Shown here one piece after another: positions 7,906-17,203 of a DNA stretch of 29,447 nt. Source of the DNA: Clostridia bacterium (lineage in GTDB: Bacteria > Bacillota > Clostridia > Christensenellales > Borkfalkiaceae); contig CAAGNQ010000024.1 in the NCBI GenBank assembly GCA_900771345.1, positions 1-29,447 of the forward strand. The letters are read 5' to 3'. The notes beneath the pieces were generated by a model. That model ran no database searches. It had not been told where the DNA came from and worked only from the letters and a program-made list of their open reading frames with translations. The translations under genes and the position numbers were made by a program. The first letter of the stretch is position 1, and the number at the start of each line of letters is the position of its first letter.

Positions 7906-8514
7906 ATGGATATTAAACAGGCGACGTTTGTAACTAGTGTTGCGAGTCAGAACAACTTTTTAAAAACTAATAAGCCGATTATAGCCATTTGTGGAAAATC
8001 AAACGTTGGAAAAAGTTCGCTTATAAATATGCTTGCAAATCAAAAAAAACTTGCTAAAACCTCCGTAACACCTGGAAGAACGAGGCTTATTAACTATTTT
8101 GACTTTGGTGCGTTTATGCTAGCCGACCTTCCCGGTTACGGCTTTGCAAAGGTAAGCAAAAGCGAAAAGGAAAAGTGGGGTGCTCTTTTAGAGAACTTTT
8201 TAAAAACCGAAGATATAACCCTAGTTTTATCACTAGTGGATATTCGGCACGACCCTACTCAAGACGATAAGATGATGATAAATTATTTATATCATTACGC
8301 TATTCCATTCGTAATCATTGCAACAAAGGCTGATAAACTTGGAAAAACCAAGATTAAACCACGCCTAAACGAGATTGCGTCAAGTTTAAGGGTGGGAAAT
8401 AGCGATATAACGAGTTCGTCATCAGAAAACGGCAGTGGAAAAAAGGAAATTTTCGCCCTCATTGAACAGGCGATTAACGCAAAAAAAGAACTAAAAAAAT
8501 TAGATGATGAATAA
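7906..8514 (+). CDS. engB: Ribosome biogenesis GTP-binding protein EngB (YsxC/YihA)
   Basis: 202-residue GTPase needed for assembly of the 50S subunit. G1 is GKSNVGKSS (residues 30-38), and G2 lies in the TPGRTRLINYF stretch. G3 is DLPGYGFAKVSKSEKEKW, typical of EngB, and G4 is TKADK. The region SSSSENGSGKKEI near 165-178 corresponds to G5 (SSxxxxG). The C-terminus ends in a short Lys-rich tail. The start ATG has only a weak ribosome site (AGGTAGAAAT), probably compensated by coupling to lon, which ends eight bases earlier. Last gene of the operon; a terminator begins just after the stop. Confidence 0.97.
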   Translation: MDIKQATFVTSVASQNNFLKTNKPIIAICGKSNVGKSSLINMLANQKKLAKTSVTPGRTRLINYFDFGAFMLADLPGYGFAKVSKSEKEKWGALLENFLKTEDITLVLSLVDIRHDPTQDDKMMINYLYHYAIPFVIIATKADKLGKTKIKPRLNEIASSLRVGNSDITSSSSENGSGKKEIFALIEQAINAKKELKKLDDE

Positions 8515-8516
8515 TT

Positions 8517-8550
8517 AAAAAAATCAAGTGAAAACTCACTTGATTTTTTT
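8517..8550. terminator. Bidirectional terminator, engB / DUF6062
   Basis: CAAGTGA (8525-8531) and TCACTTG (8536-8542) form a stem flanked by A and T runs, serving engB on the plus strand and the convergent DUF6062 gene on the minus strand, whose stop codon lies at its edge. Confidence 0.85.
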
Positions 8551-9226
8551 AATCTATTTTTTTGCCGTAAAACTTCTCTCTCATTCGTGGAAGGGCAGTT
8601 TCGGCACTCCCTAGAGGCATATTAGCATTCCTGTAATCGTGTTTATCGCAGAATTTTTTGAGTTCACTTTTTAATCTTTCAAAATTTCTCTCCATTACTT
8701 CGCTTATAACCCAAACGTATTCGTTTTTCATAAAGCCTGCAGAGGATGAGTATTCTAAAAGTTTACTATAATGGTGCAGGCAAAAACCTTTTGAGGATAT
8801 TAGCGTTTTGCAAAAATCCTTTTCGCGCTCGAACATTTGCGCAATAGTTTTATAGTATTTTTGCATGCTTTCTTCAACAAACTGGCAGATTACACAAGAT
8901 TTGTTAGACAAGTCGATTTTTTCTGCTAATTTTTTGCCTTCTTTTGCGCTCTTGATTTGTTTTAATAATGGAGTAATAAAGTCGGCGCGCGTGCCTAATT
9001 GAAGTGCAACAGATAGTTTGTTCGGGCGAGATAACAGCATATCAAAATGCCTTGCACAAAACCCGTTTTTTCCAACGCGAATCCTCGTGTTGTCCTCCAT
9101 AACTGCGTCATTTAAAAACTCGTGAAGAAATTGTTCTTCAACAACCGTCTGAATCTCGCATAACGAGCACTCGCAGTCAGCCTTAAATTTTTCTTTTATT
9201 AAACCTGTGTCTATATGATATCCCAT
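8549..9226 (-). CDS. DUF6062 family protein, Cys/His-rich
   Basis: 225-residue protein of unknown function found in Clostridia. It has two similar halves, each with a CxxC followed by GFCxxH(F/Y). First half: C20-C23 and GFCARHF 55-61. Second half: C111-C114 and GFCLHHY 147-153. The repeat suggests two metal sites or an Fe-S/zinc fold made by duplication; this is inference. The opening MGYHIDT matches my memory of other DUF6062 proteins, supporting the start. No usable Shine-Dalgarno is present: the AGGA is one base from the ATG, and the -10 box is six bases upstream, so the message is probably leaderless. It stands alone between convergent engB and a divergent patatin gene. Confidence 0.8.
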   Translation of the reverse strand: MGYHIDTGLIKEKFKADCECSLCEIQTVVEEQFLHEFLNDAVMEDNTRIRVGKNGFCARHFDMLLSRPNKLSVALQLGTRADFITPLLKQIKSAKEGKKLAEKIDLSNKSCVICQFVEESMQKYYKTIAQMFEREKDFCKTLISSKGFCLHHYSKLLEYSSSAGFMKNEYVWVISEVMERNFERLKSELKKFCDKHDYRNANMPLGSAETALPRMREKFYGKKID

Positions 9227-9232
9227 GTCCTA

Positions 9233-9261
9233 ATTATATCAGATAAAAGAAAAAACTTCAA
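9233..9261 (-). promoter_or_regulatory. Promoter of the DUF6062 gene, giving a leaderless transcript
   Basis: On the minus strand, TTGAAG (9261-9256), 17 bases, then TGA and TATAAT (9238-9233). Six bases separate the -10 from the ATG at 9226, so the A of the ATG is the expected start of transcription. Confidence 0.72.
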
Positions 9262-9270
9262 CACCTTTAC

Positions 9271-9299
9271 TTGTTTTTGTAAATTAGGTGTGATAAAAT
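9271..9299 (+). promoter_or_regulatory. Promoter of the patatin-like gene
   Basis: TTGTTT (9271-9276), a 17-base spacer ending in TGTGA, and TAAAAT (9294-9299). Divergent from, and only ten bases away from, the DUF6062 promoter. Confidence 0.68.
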
Positions 9300-9363
9300 A
9301 TATCATAGAGGGTATAATCCAACCAAAATTTATATCGTGACTTAAAATTACAAGGAGGGGAAA

Positions 9364-10173
9364 ATGGCAAAGAAATTAGGGCTTGTGCTTGGTGCAGGTG
9401 GGAGTAGAGGCGTGGCGCATATAGGCTTTCTTAAGGCGCTTGACGAGGAAGGGATTAAACCGAGTTTTATAACAGGATCGTCTATGGGCTCGGTTGTCGG
9501 TGGGTGCTACGTTACTGGAATGTTACCTAAACAAATGGAAAAAGAAATCAAAGGGCTTAAAATGAGCGAGATATTTGACATTTCGATTAACCCTGTCGGT
9601 AACGGTGCTCTTCTCCGTGCAGGCAAAATGCGAAGCAAGCTAGAAAAATATCTAAAAAAGCATAAGTTTAAAGATGCAAAAATTCCTTTTAGGTGCGTTG
9701 CCGTTGACCTTCTTTCAGGAAAAACAAAAGTGTTTGGCGATAACGAATATATTTTAGACGGCGTCGTTGCGAGTTCGTCAATTCCGGGCGTGTTTAAGCC
9801 TATGCAGTATGACGATATGCTACTAGTCGATGGTGGGGTTAGCACAAGGCTACCTATTGACGAGGTTAGGGAAATGGGGGCTGACGTAGTAGTCGCAGTT
9901 GACGTTTTGGGGGAAGTTCGCCATACCAACAAAAAATATCATATTGCGTCGTTAATAATGAGGGTTGGCGAAATTTACGACAGCGAACTGACAAAATATA
10001 AAATTTTATCGCAAAAACCCGATATGTATTTAACGCCGGAACTCGGCAATATGAGTCAGTATAAAGTAAAAGATTTAGATTTTGCTATAGAACAGGGGTA
10101 CAAACTTGGAAAAGAAAACGCCGAAAAGATAAGAGAACTTATGGGTGGCGCACTATTAAAAGCAAAAAAATAA
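9364..10173 (+). CDS. Patatin-like phospholipase/esterase (RssA-type)
   Basis: 269-residue serine hydrolase with a Ser-Asp dyad, of the bacterial patatin class that acts on acyl esters. The oxyanion loop is AGGSRG (11-16), the nucleophile elbow GSSMG (38-42, Ser40), and the catalytic Asp lies in DGG (156-158). There is no signal peptide, so it is probably cytosolic or membrane peripheral. Its length matches the stand-alone YlbK/RssA group and lacks the cyclic-nucleotide or surface-antigen domains of larger patatins. AAGGAGGGG directly before the ATG is a strong ribosome site. Single-gene unit; the natural substrate is unknown. Confidence 0.92.
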   Translation: MAKKLGLVLGAGGSRGVAHIGFLKALDEEGIKPSFITGSSMGSVVGGCYVTGMLPKQMEKEIKGLKMSEIFDISINPVGNGALLRAGKMRSKLEKYLKKHKFKDAKIPFRCVAVDLLSGKTKVFGDNEYILDGVVASSSIPGVFKPMQYDDMLLVDGGVSTRLPIDEVREMGADVVVAVDVLGEVRHTNKKYHIASLIMRVGEIYDSELTKYKILSQKPDMYLTPELGNMSQYKVKDLDFAIEQGYKLGKENAEKIRELMGGALLKAKK

Positions 10174-10200
10174 AAATTTTTGTTGTTATAAGAAAATTTG

Positions 10201-10229
10201 TTGTTTTTTTTAAATATTTGTGATAATAT
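10201..10229 (+). promoter_or_regulatory. Promoter of tRNA-Thr
   Basis: TTGTTT (10201-10206), 17 bases ending TGTGA, and TAATAT (10224-10229). A perfect hairpin begins three bases after the -10. Confidence 0.62.
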
Positions 10230-10231
10230 AG

Positions 10232-10263
10232 TTAAGCGATTTAAGAAAAGTTAAATCGCTTAA
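10232..10263 (+). repeat. Perfect 13-bp hairpin in the tRNA-Thr 5' leader
   Basis: TTAAGCGATTTAA (10232-10244), loop GAAAAG, TTAAATCGCTTAA (10251-10263). It lies between the promoter and the mature tRNA 5' end at 10283, so it should form the 5' end of the precursor. A short T run (TTTTT, 10268-10272) lies downstream. Confidence 0.8.
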
Positions 10264-10282
10264 TCAATTTTTGTATTAAATT

Positions 10283-10358
10283 GCTGGTGTGGCTCAGTCG
10301 GTAGAGCAGCTGATTCGTAATCAGCAGGTCGCAGGTTCAAGTCCCGTCACCAGCTCCA
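10283..10358 (+). tRNA. tRNA-Thr (anticodon CGU)
   Basis: 76 bases. Acceptor GCTGGTG pairs with CACCAGC. The D arm is GCTCAGTCGGTAGAGC. The anticodon arm is GCTGA-TTCGTAA-TCAGC with anticodon CGT. The T arm contains GGTTCAAGTCC, and the 3' CCA is encoded. It reads ACG codons. An open frame running through it (10289-10471) is not a gene. Confidence 0.97.
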
Positions 10359-10360
10359 TA

Positions 10361-10392
10361 AAAACACTCACGCTTATGTGTGAGTGTTTTTT
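10361..10392 (+). terminator. Terminator after tRNA-Thr
   Basis: AAAACACTCAC (10361-10371) pairs with GTGAGTGTTTT (10380-10390) around an eight-base loop, followed by more T. It begins two bases after the tRNA CCA. Confidence 0.88.
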
Positions 10393-10475
10393 ATTAAATT
10401 ATCGAAGACCGAATAGAATTAGGAGTGAATCCCGTTATTCACGCCAAAAAAATTTATTTAATCTCGGTTAGGGTA

Positions 10476-10504
10476 TAGACAAATTAAGGAAAATTGTGTA
10501 TAAT
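10476..10504 (+). promoter_or_regulatory. Promoter of the pyrH-rseP operon
   Basis: TAGACA (10476-10481), 17-base spacer, TATAAT (10499-10504). It is the only clear promoter before the six-gene operon. Between the tRNA terminator and this site (10394-10475) I see only a small GTGAAT/ATTCAC hairpin around 10425-10442, of unknown use. Confidence 0.72.
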
Positions 10505-10549
10505 ATTAAAAATAGACTTACTTATCATAATTTTTTTAGGAGTGTTTTT

Positions 10550-11257
10550 ATGCAAAAGGCAAAATATAAGAGAGTTATTATTAAACTTTCTGGCGAAGCG
10601 CTTGCTGGCGAGAAGGGAAACGGCATTGACGAGAGTATTTTAGATAATATCACCAACCAAATTATCGCAGTTAAAGATTTGGGCGTAGAAATAGGCATTA
10701 TCGTTGGTGGTGGAAACTTCTGGCGTGGCAGGCAGGGTAAGGAAATGGACAGGACTACTGCCGACCATATGGGAATGCTTGCAACCATTATAAACGCGCT
10801 TGCTCTTCAAGACGCTCTTGAGAGAAAGAATATCCCAACGAGAGTACAAACGGCGCTAACTATAACCCGTGTTGCAGAGCCATATATTTTGAGAAAGGCA
10901 ATGTCACACCTTAAAAAAGGAAGGGTTGTTATATTTGCTTGTGGAACGGGTAATCCGTACTTTACAACCGACACTGGTGCAGCGTTAAGGGCGGCAGAAA
11001 TAGGAGCAGAAGTTCTTCTTCTTGCCAAGAACGTTGATGGTATTTATAACAGCGACCCTAAGGTAGATAAAAACGCTAAAAAACTTGACGTTATAAGTTA
11101 TAAGGATTTTATTGCGCAAGGGCTTAAGGCGATGGACGCAACGGCAATCACAATGTGTATGGAAAACAATATTCACGTTATCGCGTTTGGTCTATTCGAG
11201 AAAGACGCGCTTATGCGTGCAATTACAGGGGATAGAATAGGAACACTGATAAAATAA
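10550..11257 (+). CDS. pyrH: UMP kinase
   Basis: 235-residue cytosolic kinase that phosphorylates UMP to UDP, feeding all pyrimidine nucleotides. Amino-acid-kinase fold: KRVIIKLSGEAL near the N-terminus, GGGNFWRG for nucleotide binding, MDRTTADHMGMLATIINALALQ (the bacterial PyrH signature), TTDTGAALRAAEI, and KNVDGIYNSDP. The start is ATG 10550 because AGGAGTG (10538-10544) lies five bases upstream and PyrH proteins begin here; the frame also opens upstream at 10496 but without a ribosome site. In most Firmicutes pyrH follows rpsB-tsf; here it heads the operon after a tRNA. Confidence 0.97.
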   Translation: MQKAKYKRVIIKLSGEALAGEKGNGIDESILDNITNQIIAVKDLGVEIGIIVGGGNFWRGRQGKEMDRTTADHMGMLATIINALALQDALERKNIPTRVQTALTITRVAEPYILRKAMSHLKKGRVVIFACGTGNPYFTTDTGAALRAAEIGAEVLLLAKNVDGIYNSDPKVDKNAKKLDVISYKDFIAQGLKAMDATAITMCMENNIHVIAFGLFEKDALMRAITGDRIGTLIK

Positions 11258-11285
11258 TATATTTAATTTTAAGGAGAATTAGGAT

Positions 11286-11861
11286 ATGGCAATCGAGAAC
11301 GAACAATATGAAATGCTGATGATGGAAACGATGGAAAGAACTGATAAAACTATTTCAGTTCTAAACGGGGAATATGTAACGATAAGAGCAGGCAGAGCAA
11401 ACCCACATATTTTAGACAAGGTGTTAGTTGATTATTACGGCACGCCAACTCCTATAAATCAGGTTGGAAACCTATCGGTAACAGAGGGAAGATGCCTTGT
11501 TATTGCTCCTTGGGACGCAAGTATGCTTAAAATTATCGAAAAGCAACTTTTAGCAGAAAATTTAGGGATTACCCCTGTTAATGACGGAAAGGTTATAAGG
11601 CTAGTTTTCCCTGCGCTAACTGAAGAGAGAAGAAAAGAACTTGTTAAACAAGTTAAAAAGATGGCAGAAGATTCAAAGGTTGCTATCAGAAACATTCGCC
11701 GTGACGGAATGGATGCCTTAAAGAAGATGAAGAACAATAAGGAACTTTCAGAGGACGAACACGCAGTTTGCGAAAAGGAAATTGATAAAGTTATTTCTGA
11801 GGCAATCGAGAAAATTGAAAAACTTTCAGCCGATAAAGAAAAGGACGTTCTTTCAGTATAA
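11286..11861 (+). CDS. frr: Ribosome recycling factor
   Basis: 191-residue protein that, with EF-G, splits post-termination ribosomes. Family features: VLNGEYVTIRAGRANPHILDKV in the first helix, VDYYGTPTPINQV, the central beta domain (LVIAPWD, LGITPVNDGKVIRL), and the long C-terminal helices with RRKELVKQVKKMAEDSKVAIRNIRRD. It is a few residues longer than the usual 185 because of its N- and C-terminal ends. AAGGAGAATTAGG precedes the ATG. The stop TAA overlaps the ATG of uppS (TAATG). Confidence 0.97.
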   Translation: MAIENEQYEMLMMETMERTDKTISVLNGEYVTIRAGRANPHILDKVLVDYYGTPTPINQVGNLSVTEGRCLVIAPWDASMLKIIEKQLLAENLGITPVNDGKVIRLVFPALTEERRKELVKQVKKMAEDSKVAIRNIRRDGMDALKKMKNNKELSEDEHAVCEKEIDKVISEAIEKIEKLSADKEKDVLSV

Positions 11862-12550
11862 TGGAAAATTCTAAAATACCCGTTCACGTTGGAATAATAA
11901 TGGACGGTAACGGAAGATGGGCAGAAAATAGAGGTAAAAAGCGCACGTTTGGGCATCAAGAAGGCTCAAAAAACGTTGAACGAATTGTTGAGCACGCTTT
12001 TAATATGGGGGTTAAGAATTTAACCCTCTATGCTTTTTCGTCCGAAAATTGGGCAAGACCTAAAGAAGAGGTTGACGCCCTTATGGATATTTTAAAAAAA
12101 TACTTTAAAAAGTTTATTAAAAAAGTGGCGAAAAACGGCATAAAACTTATGGTTATGGGTGGGAGAGAGCAACTCTCTACCGATTTAAAAGATATTATTG
12201 CCGACGGCGAGGAGAAAACCAAAGATAACTTCGCTCATACCCTTAATATTGCCCTTAACTACGGTGGCAGGCAGGAAATTGTTACTGCCGTTAAAAAACT
12301 AATAGACAATAATCAAGAAATTACGGTAGATAATATTTCAAAATCTCTCTATACTGCAACGCTCGGCGAGCCCGATTTAATTATTCGCACGGGTGGGGAG
12401 TATAGGCTTTCAAATTTTATGCTCTATCAAGGCGCGTACAGTGAACTTTATTTTACCGACGTTCTGTGGCCGGATTTTGACGAGTTGGAGTTTGATAAAG
12501 CCGTTAAGAGTTTTGGCGAGCGAAAGAGAAGGTTTGGAAGGGTGCAATAA
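11861..12550 (+). CDS. uppS: Isoprenyl transferase (undecaprenyl diphosphate synthase)
   Basis: 229-residue cis-prenyltransferase that extends farnesyl diphosphate to the C55 lipid carrier for peptidoglycan and wall polymers. Motifs: HVGIIMDGNGRWA with catalytic Asp15, TLYAFSSENWARP, NYGGRQEI, and PDLIIRTGGEYRLSNFMLYQ followed by AYSELYF and LWPDF. The usual RTSGE is RTGGE here, a mild variant. Coupled at both ends: TAATG overlap with frr and with cdsA (TAATG at 12548-12552). Confidence 0.96.
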   Translation: MENSKIPVHVGIIMDGNGRWAENRGKKRTFGHQEGSKNVERIVEHAFNMGVKNLTLYAFSSENWARPKEEVDALMDILKKYFKKFIKKVAKNGIKLMVMGGREQLSTDLKDIIADGEEKTKDNFAHTLNIALNYGGRQEIVTAVKKLIDNNQEITVDNISKSLYTATLGEPDLIIRTGGEYRLSNFMLYQGAYSELYFTDVLWPDFDELEFDKAVKSFGERKRRFGRVQ

Positions 12551-13377
12551 TGCTTAAAAGAACTATTTCAGGTGGAGTTTACCTTGCAATTCTCACTGCC
12601 TTTTTTTTAATGAGGGAGTTTGTAGATTACAGAATTTTTCATATTCTCACCTATTTTTTTATGATTGCAGGAACGATTGAATTAGTTAGAATGCTAAAGC
12701 CGTTTTCTGTAAAATGGATTGGAGTTTTTGCACTCTGTTATTCTATAATATTTGCTCCCTCTTACCTTATCGCTAAAAATACTTTTTTAAAAAATAACGC
12801 TTTTTTATTCAGTATAAACGTTGCGCTTATTTGCATAATCGTAGTACTAACGTATGCGCTATCGGTAAAAATTGAAGGCAAAAAGGTAATTTATCTTATT
12901 TTGCCATTTATTTACCCCTCGCTGTGCTTGCTTTTTATGCTTTTAGCTAACGAAATGATAGATTATGGGTTTATCGTTTTAATAACTGCATTTGCAATAT
13001 CCCCTTTATCAGACACCTTTGCATACTTGGTTGGAAGATTGATAGGTGGCAAAAAATTATGCCCGAAAATCAGTCCTAAAAAAACTTGGGCAGGCGCAAT
13101 CGGTGGAACTATTTTTGGTGCGATAGGTGGGATTTTGGTTTATCTTATTTTTAAGCCAAGCATTAACTTTTTCTCGCCGATACTATTTTTTGGCATTTTA
13201 GGTTTTGTTGCAAGCATAGTTAATATTTTTGGCGATTTAATAGAAAGTTTAATAAAGAGAAAGGTGGGAGTTAAAGACTCGGGCAAAATTATGCCGGGGC
13301 ACGGTGGGGTGCTTGATAGAATTGACGGCACCATGCTAACCATTCTTCCAGTTTATTTTGCTTTTTTACTAGTTTAA
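12550..13377 (+). CDS. cdsA: Phosphatidate cytidylyltransferase
   Basis: 275-residue integral membrane enzyme that makes CDP-diacylglycerol from phosphatidic acid and CTP. Several hydrophobic segments cover the first ~140 residues. The family core is present: SPLSDTFAYLVGRLIGGKKLCPKISPKKTWAG, then FGDLIESLIKRKVGVKDSGKIMPGHGGVLDRIDG, including the Mg-binding Asp residues. Start ATG 12550 overlaps the uppS stop. A 16-base gap leads to dxr. Confidence 0.95.
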   Translation: MLKRTISGGVYLAILTAFFLMREFVDYRIFHILTYFFMIAGTIELVRMLKPFSVKWIGVFALCYSIIFAPSYLIAKNTFLKNNAFLFSINVALICIIVVLTYALSVKIEGKKVIYLILPFIYPSLCLLFMLLANEMIDYGFIVLITAFAISPLSDTFAYLVGRLIGGKKLCPKISPKKTWAGAIGGTIFGAIGGILVYLIFKPSINFFSPILFFGILGFVASIVNIFGDLIESLIKRKVGVKDSGKIMPGHGGVLDRIDGTMLTILPVYFAFLLV

Positions 13378-13393
13378 GGTTAATAGGAAAAAT

Positions 13394-14533
13394 ATGAAAA
13401 AAATTGCTCTAATAGGTTGCACGGGCTCAATAGGCAAACAAACTCTTTCGGTTGTCCGTCATAACCCTAATCAATTTAAGATAGTTTCTCTCGCTGGTGG
13501 CAATAACGCTGGCGAATTTTTCAAGCAGGTTAAAGAGTTTAAGCCGTCGGTTGCCTCACTCTGTAACCAGCCAAGTGATTTTGACGATAAAAAAATCAAA
13601 GGCGTTGAATACTTTTTTGGCGAAAATGCGTTTAGAGAGGCAATAATTGCAGATGCTGATATAGTGGTTATTGCGCTAGTAGGGTTTAAGGGTTTAATCG
13701 CCGTGCTTGACGCTATTGAAAAGGGCAAGGATATTGCGCTTGCTAACAAGGAAAGTTTAGTCGTAGGTGGTGCGCTCGTGATGAACCTCGCAAAAGAGAA
13801 GGGGATAAAAATTTCCCCGATTGACAGCGAGCATTCGGCAGTTTGGCAGGCACTTGGTTTTGACTTTAATGCCAATTTTAAGAAAATCATTCTAACGGCA
13901 AGTGGTGGGGCATTCCGTGATTTAGAAAAAGAACAGTTAAAAACGGTCACGGCAAAGGAGGCGCTTAAACATCCTAACTGGAATATGGGCGCAAAAATTA
14001 CCATTGATTGCGCAACACTCGTTAATAAAGCATTCGAGGTTATTGAGGCAAAATGGCTTTATCAGACATGTTTTGACAAAATTGACGTTATAATTCACAG
14101 GGAAAGTATCATACACTCTATGGTAGAGTTTGATGACGGGGCAGTAATGGCGCAACTATCATATCCGTCAATGGAATTGCCTATAAGTTTAGCCTTAAGC
14201 TATCCTCAAAGGCTGGATTGTGGCATAAAAAGTTTAGACTTTGCTACGCTTAAAACACTTTCGTTCGACAAGATAGATAACGAGCGATTCCCTTGCTTTA
14301 ATTTAGTTTTAGAAGGTGCAAAAGAAGGTGGGGTTTATCCTGCCGTTATAAACGGTGCAAATGAAGAGGCTGTTCGGCTCTTTTTAGAGGGGAAAATAGC
14401 CTTTAACGATATATATAAGTCCATTTATGGAGCAATGCAGTCGTACGACGGAGGGCAACACGTAAAACTTGAAGAATTTATCGAGGCCGATGCATTCTCT
14501 AGAAAATACGTTAAGGACTTGTTTGGAGTGTAA
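13394..14533 (+). CDS. dxr: 1-deoxy-D-xylulose-5-phosphate reductoisomerase
   Basis: 379-residue cytosolic enzyme of the MEP isoprenoid pathway, turning DXP into MEP with NADPH and a divalent metal. N-terminal NADPH motif IALIGCTGSIGKQTL. ANKESLVVGG and the metal site PIDSEHSAVWQAL follow. ASGGAFRD, HPNWNMGAKITIDCATL and the C-terminal HRESIIHSMVEFDDGA are also present. Normal length. The stop overlaps the rseP ATG (TAATG). Its place next to uppS groups prenyl-precursor supply with its use. Confidence 0.97.
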   Translation: MKKIALIGCTGSIGKQTLSVVRHNPNQFKIVSLAGGNNAGEFFKQVKEFKPSVASLCNQPSDFDDKKIKGVEYFFGENAFREAIIADADIVVIALVGFKGLIAVLDAIEKGKDIALANKESLVVGGALVMNLAKEKGIKISPIDSEHSAVWQALGFDFNANFKKIILTASGGAFRDLEKEQLKTVTAKEALKHPNWNMGAKITIDCATLVNKAFEVIEAKWLYQTCFDKIDVIIHRESIIHSMVEFDDGAVMAQLSYPSMELPISLALSYPQRLDCGIKSLDFATLKTLSFDKIDNERFPCFNLVLEGAKEGGVYPAVINGANEEAVRLFLEGKIAFNDIYKSIYGAMQSYDGGQHVKLEEFIEADAFSRKYVKDLFGV

Positions 14534-15651
14534 TGGAATTTTTAATGTTAGCAAGTTTTGGCGAGATTATTAAGTATGCGATTTATATTATTCTCGCCAT
14601 ATTAGTGCTTTTAGTTATGATAACCGTCCACGAGTTTGGGCATTATATAACGGGCAAAATTTTCGGGTTTGGGATTGAAGAGTTCTCTATAGGCTTTGGT
14701 CCAAAACTTTATCAAAAACAAAAAAAGGACGGGGAACTTTTTTCCGTCCGTCTTTTGCCTATCGGGGGGTTTTGCGCCTTTAAGGGAGAAGATAAAGATG
14801 ATGACGACCCTTCTGCTTTCAACAATAAAAAACCGTGGCAGAGAATAATCGTTTTAATCAGTGGCGCGCTTATGAATTTTCTTTTCGCACTGCTCCTGAT
14901 TATTCTTCAGTTTTCCGTATACGGTCAAACCTCGCTCGTAGCCTATAACGTGGAAGAAAATCCCGTCTACTCGTCGTATAGTTTTTGCGATAAGGACGTT
15001 ATATTAAAGGCTGATGGCAAAAATATTTATATGATAACCGACCTTATGACTGCCCTTGACGGCAAGAAAGAGGGAGATATAGTAGAATTTAAGGTTATTC
15101 GTGAAAGGAAAACGCAAGACGTGCAGGTTATGCTGAGGGCAAACACCGATTTTTCGGCTGTTGACGATAGCAAAACTCTTTATTCAGCGCTTGGCATTGA
15201 ATATAATATTAATGAAAACGGAGAACTAGTAAACGGAGGGATTTATTCCACTTGGGTAAGGTTTGGCTTTTTCCAAACGATAGGTAGAAGTTTTGAATAT
15301 TCGCTAAGAATAGGAGCAAGCGTGTTTATAGTGCTTAAACAACTTGTAACCGGTGCGCTTGGCATAGGTGCGCTGGGTGGAACTGTTACCACTATTACTA
15401 TGACTGCAAACGCAATAGATATGGGAGGGTTTAAATATTTAATCAATATCGCCTCGTTAATCGGGGTAAACCTTGCAGTCTTTAATCTTCTGCCTATTCC
15501 TGCGCTCGACGGTTCTAGGGTTGTGTTTACTGCTATTGAATGGATAAGAAAAAAGCCAATCAGTAGGCGCACGGAGGGAATTATTCACGGGGTTGGGCTG
15601 GTATTATTGCTCTGTTTTGCCGTCTTTATAGATATTCAGCAGTGTTTTTAG
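14533..15651 (+). CDS. rseP: RseP/RasP-type site-2 membrane metalloprotease
   Basis: 372-residue intramembrane zinc protease that cuts anti-sigma factors, signal-peptide remnants and other single-span proteins. First membrane segment about residues 14-35 with the zinc motif HEFGH (33-37). A PDZ domain follows at about 130-205 (VEENPVYSSYSFCDKDVILKADG is its start). The second metal motif is NLLPIPALDGSR near residue 320, then a last hydrophobic segment (VGLVLLLCFAVFI). The family usually places this gene after dxr and before ispG or proS; here it ends the operon. No convincing terminator follows, only an AT tract. Confidence 0.94.
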   Translation: MEFLMLASFGEIIKYAIYIILAILVLLVMITVHEFGHYITGKIFGFGIEEFSIGFGPKLYQKQKKDGELFSVRLLPIGGFCAFKGEDKDDDDPSAFNNKKPWQRIIVLISGALMNFLFALLLIILQFSVYGQTSLVAYNVEENPVYSSYSFCDKDVILKADGKNIYMITDLMTALDGKKEGDIVEFKVIRERKTQDVQVMLRANTDFSAVDDSKTLYSALGIEYNINENGELVNGGIYSTWVRFGFFQTIGRSFEYSLRIGASVFIVLKQLVTGALGIGALGGTVTTITMTANAIDMGGFKYLINIASLIGVNLAVFNLLPIPALDGSRVVFTAIEWIRKKPISRRTEGIIHGVGLVLLLCFAVFIDIQQCF

Positions 15652-15708
15652 AAAAAACATATATAATTAAAAATAATATAAAATATTAAAAAATATATAC
15701 AAAAAATA

Positions 15709-15738
15709 TTTACCATTTAAGATTATTTGTGATATAAT
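15709..15738 (+). promoter_or_regulatory. Promoter of gdhA with an AT-rich upstream tract
   Basis: TTTACC (15709-15714) or TTACCA one base on, an 18/17-base spacer ending TGTGA, then TATAAT (15733-15738). The 59 bases before it (15652-15710) contain only two G/C bases, like an UP element. Confidence 0.72.
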
Positions 15739-15779
15739 TTTACAGAACTAAAATCAAATCCACTTTGGAGGAAAGAAAA

Positions 15780-17126
<1,347 letters not shown>

Positions 17127-17149
17127 TCGTGAAGATTATTTGAATAATA

Positions 17150-17187
17150 AAAGGGAAGAGCAAATAGAAAAGTGCTCTTCCCTTTTT
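17150..17187. terminator. Terminator between gdhA and tmcAL
   Basis: AAAGGGAAGAGCA pairs with TGCTCTTCCCTTT around a ten-base loop, with a T run after it. It sits between convergent genes and may serve both. End positions approximate to one or two bases. Confidence 0.85.
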
Positions 17188-17203
17188 TCTAAATAATATT
17201 TTT

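Noticed and set aside
10289..10471. Open frame of 60 codons beginning MAQSVEQLIRNQQ
   Set aside because: It runs through tRNA-Thr and its terminator; the sequence is the typical false translation of a tRNA.
10496..10549. 18-codon upstream extension of pyrH
   Set aside because: It begins inside the -10 region and lacks a ribosome site; AGGAGTG fits ATG 10550.
15765..15779. Five-codon N-terminal extension of gdhA from TTG
   Set aside because: It overlaps the GGAGG ribosome site that serves ATG 15780.
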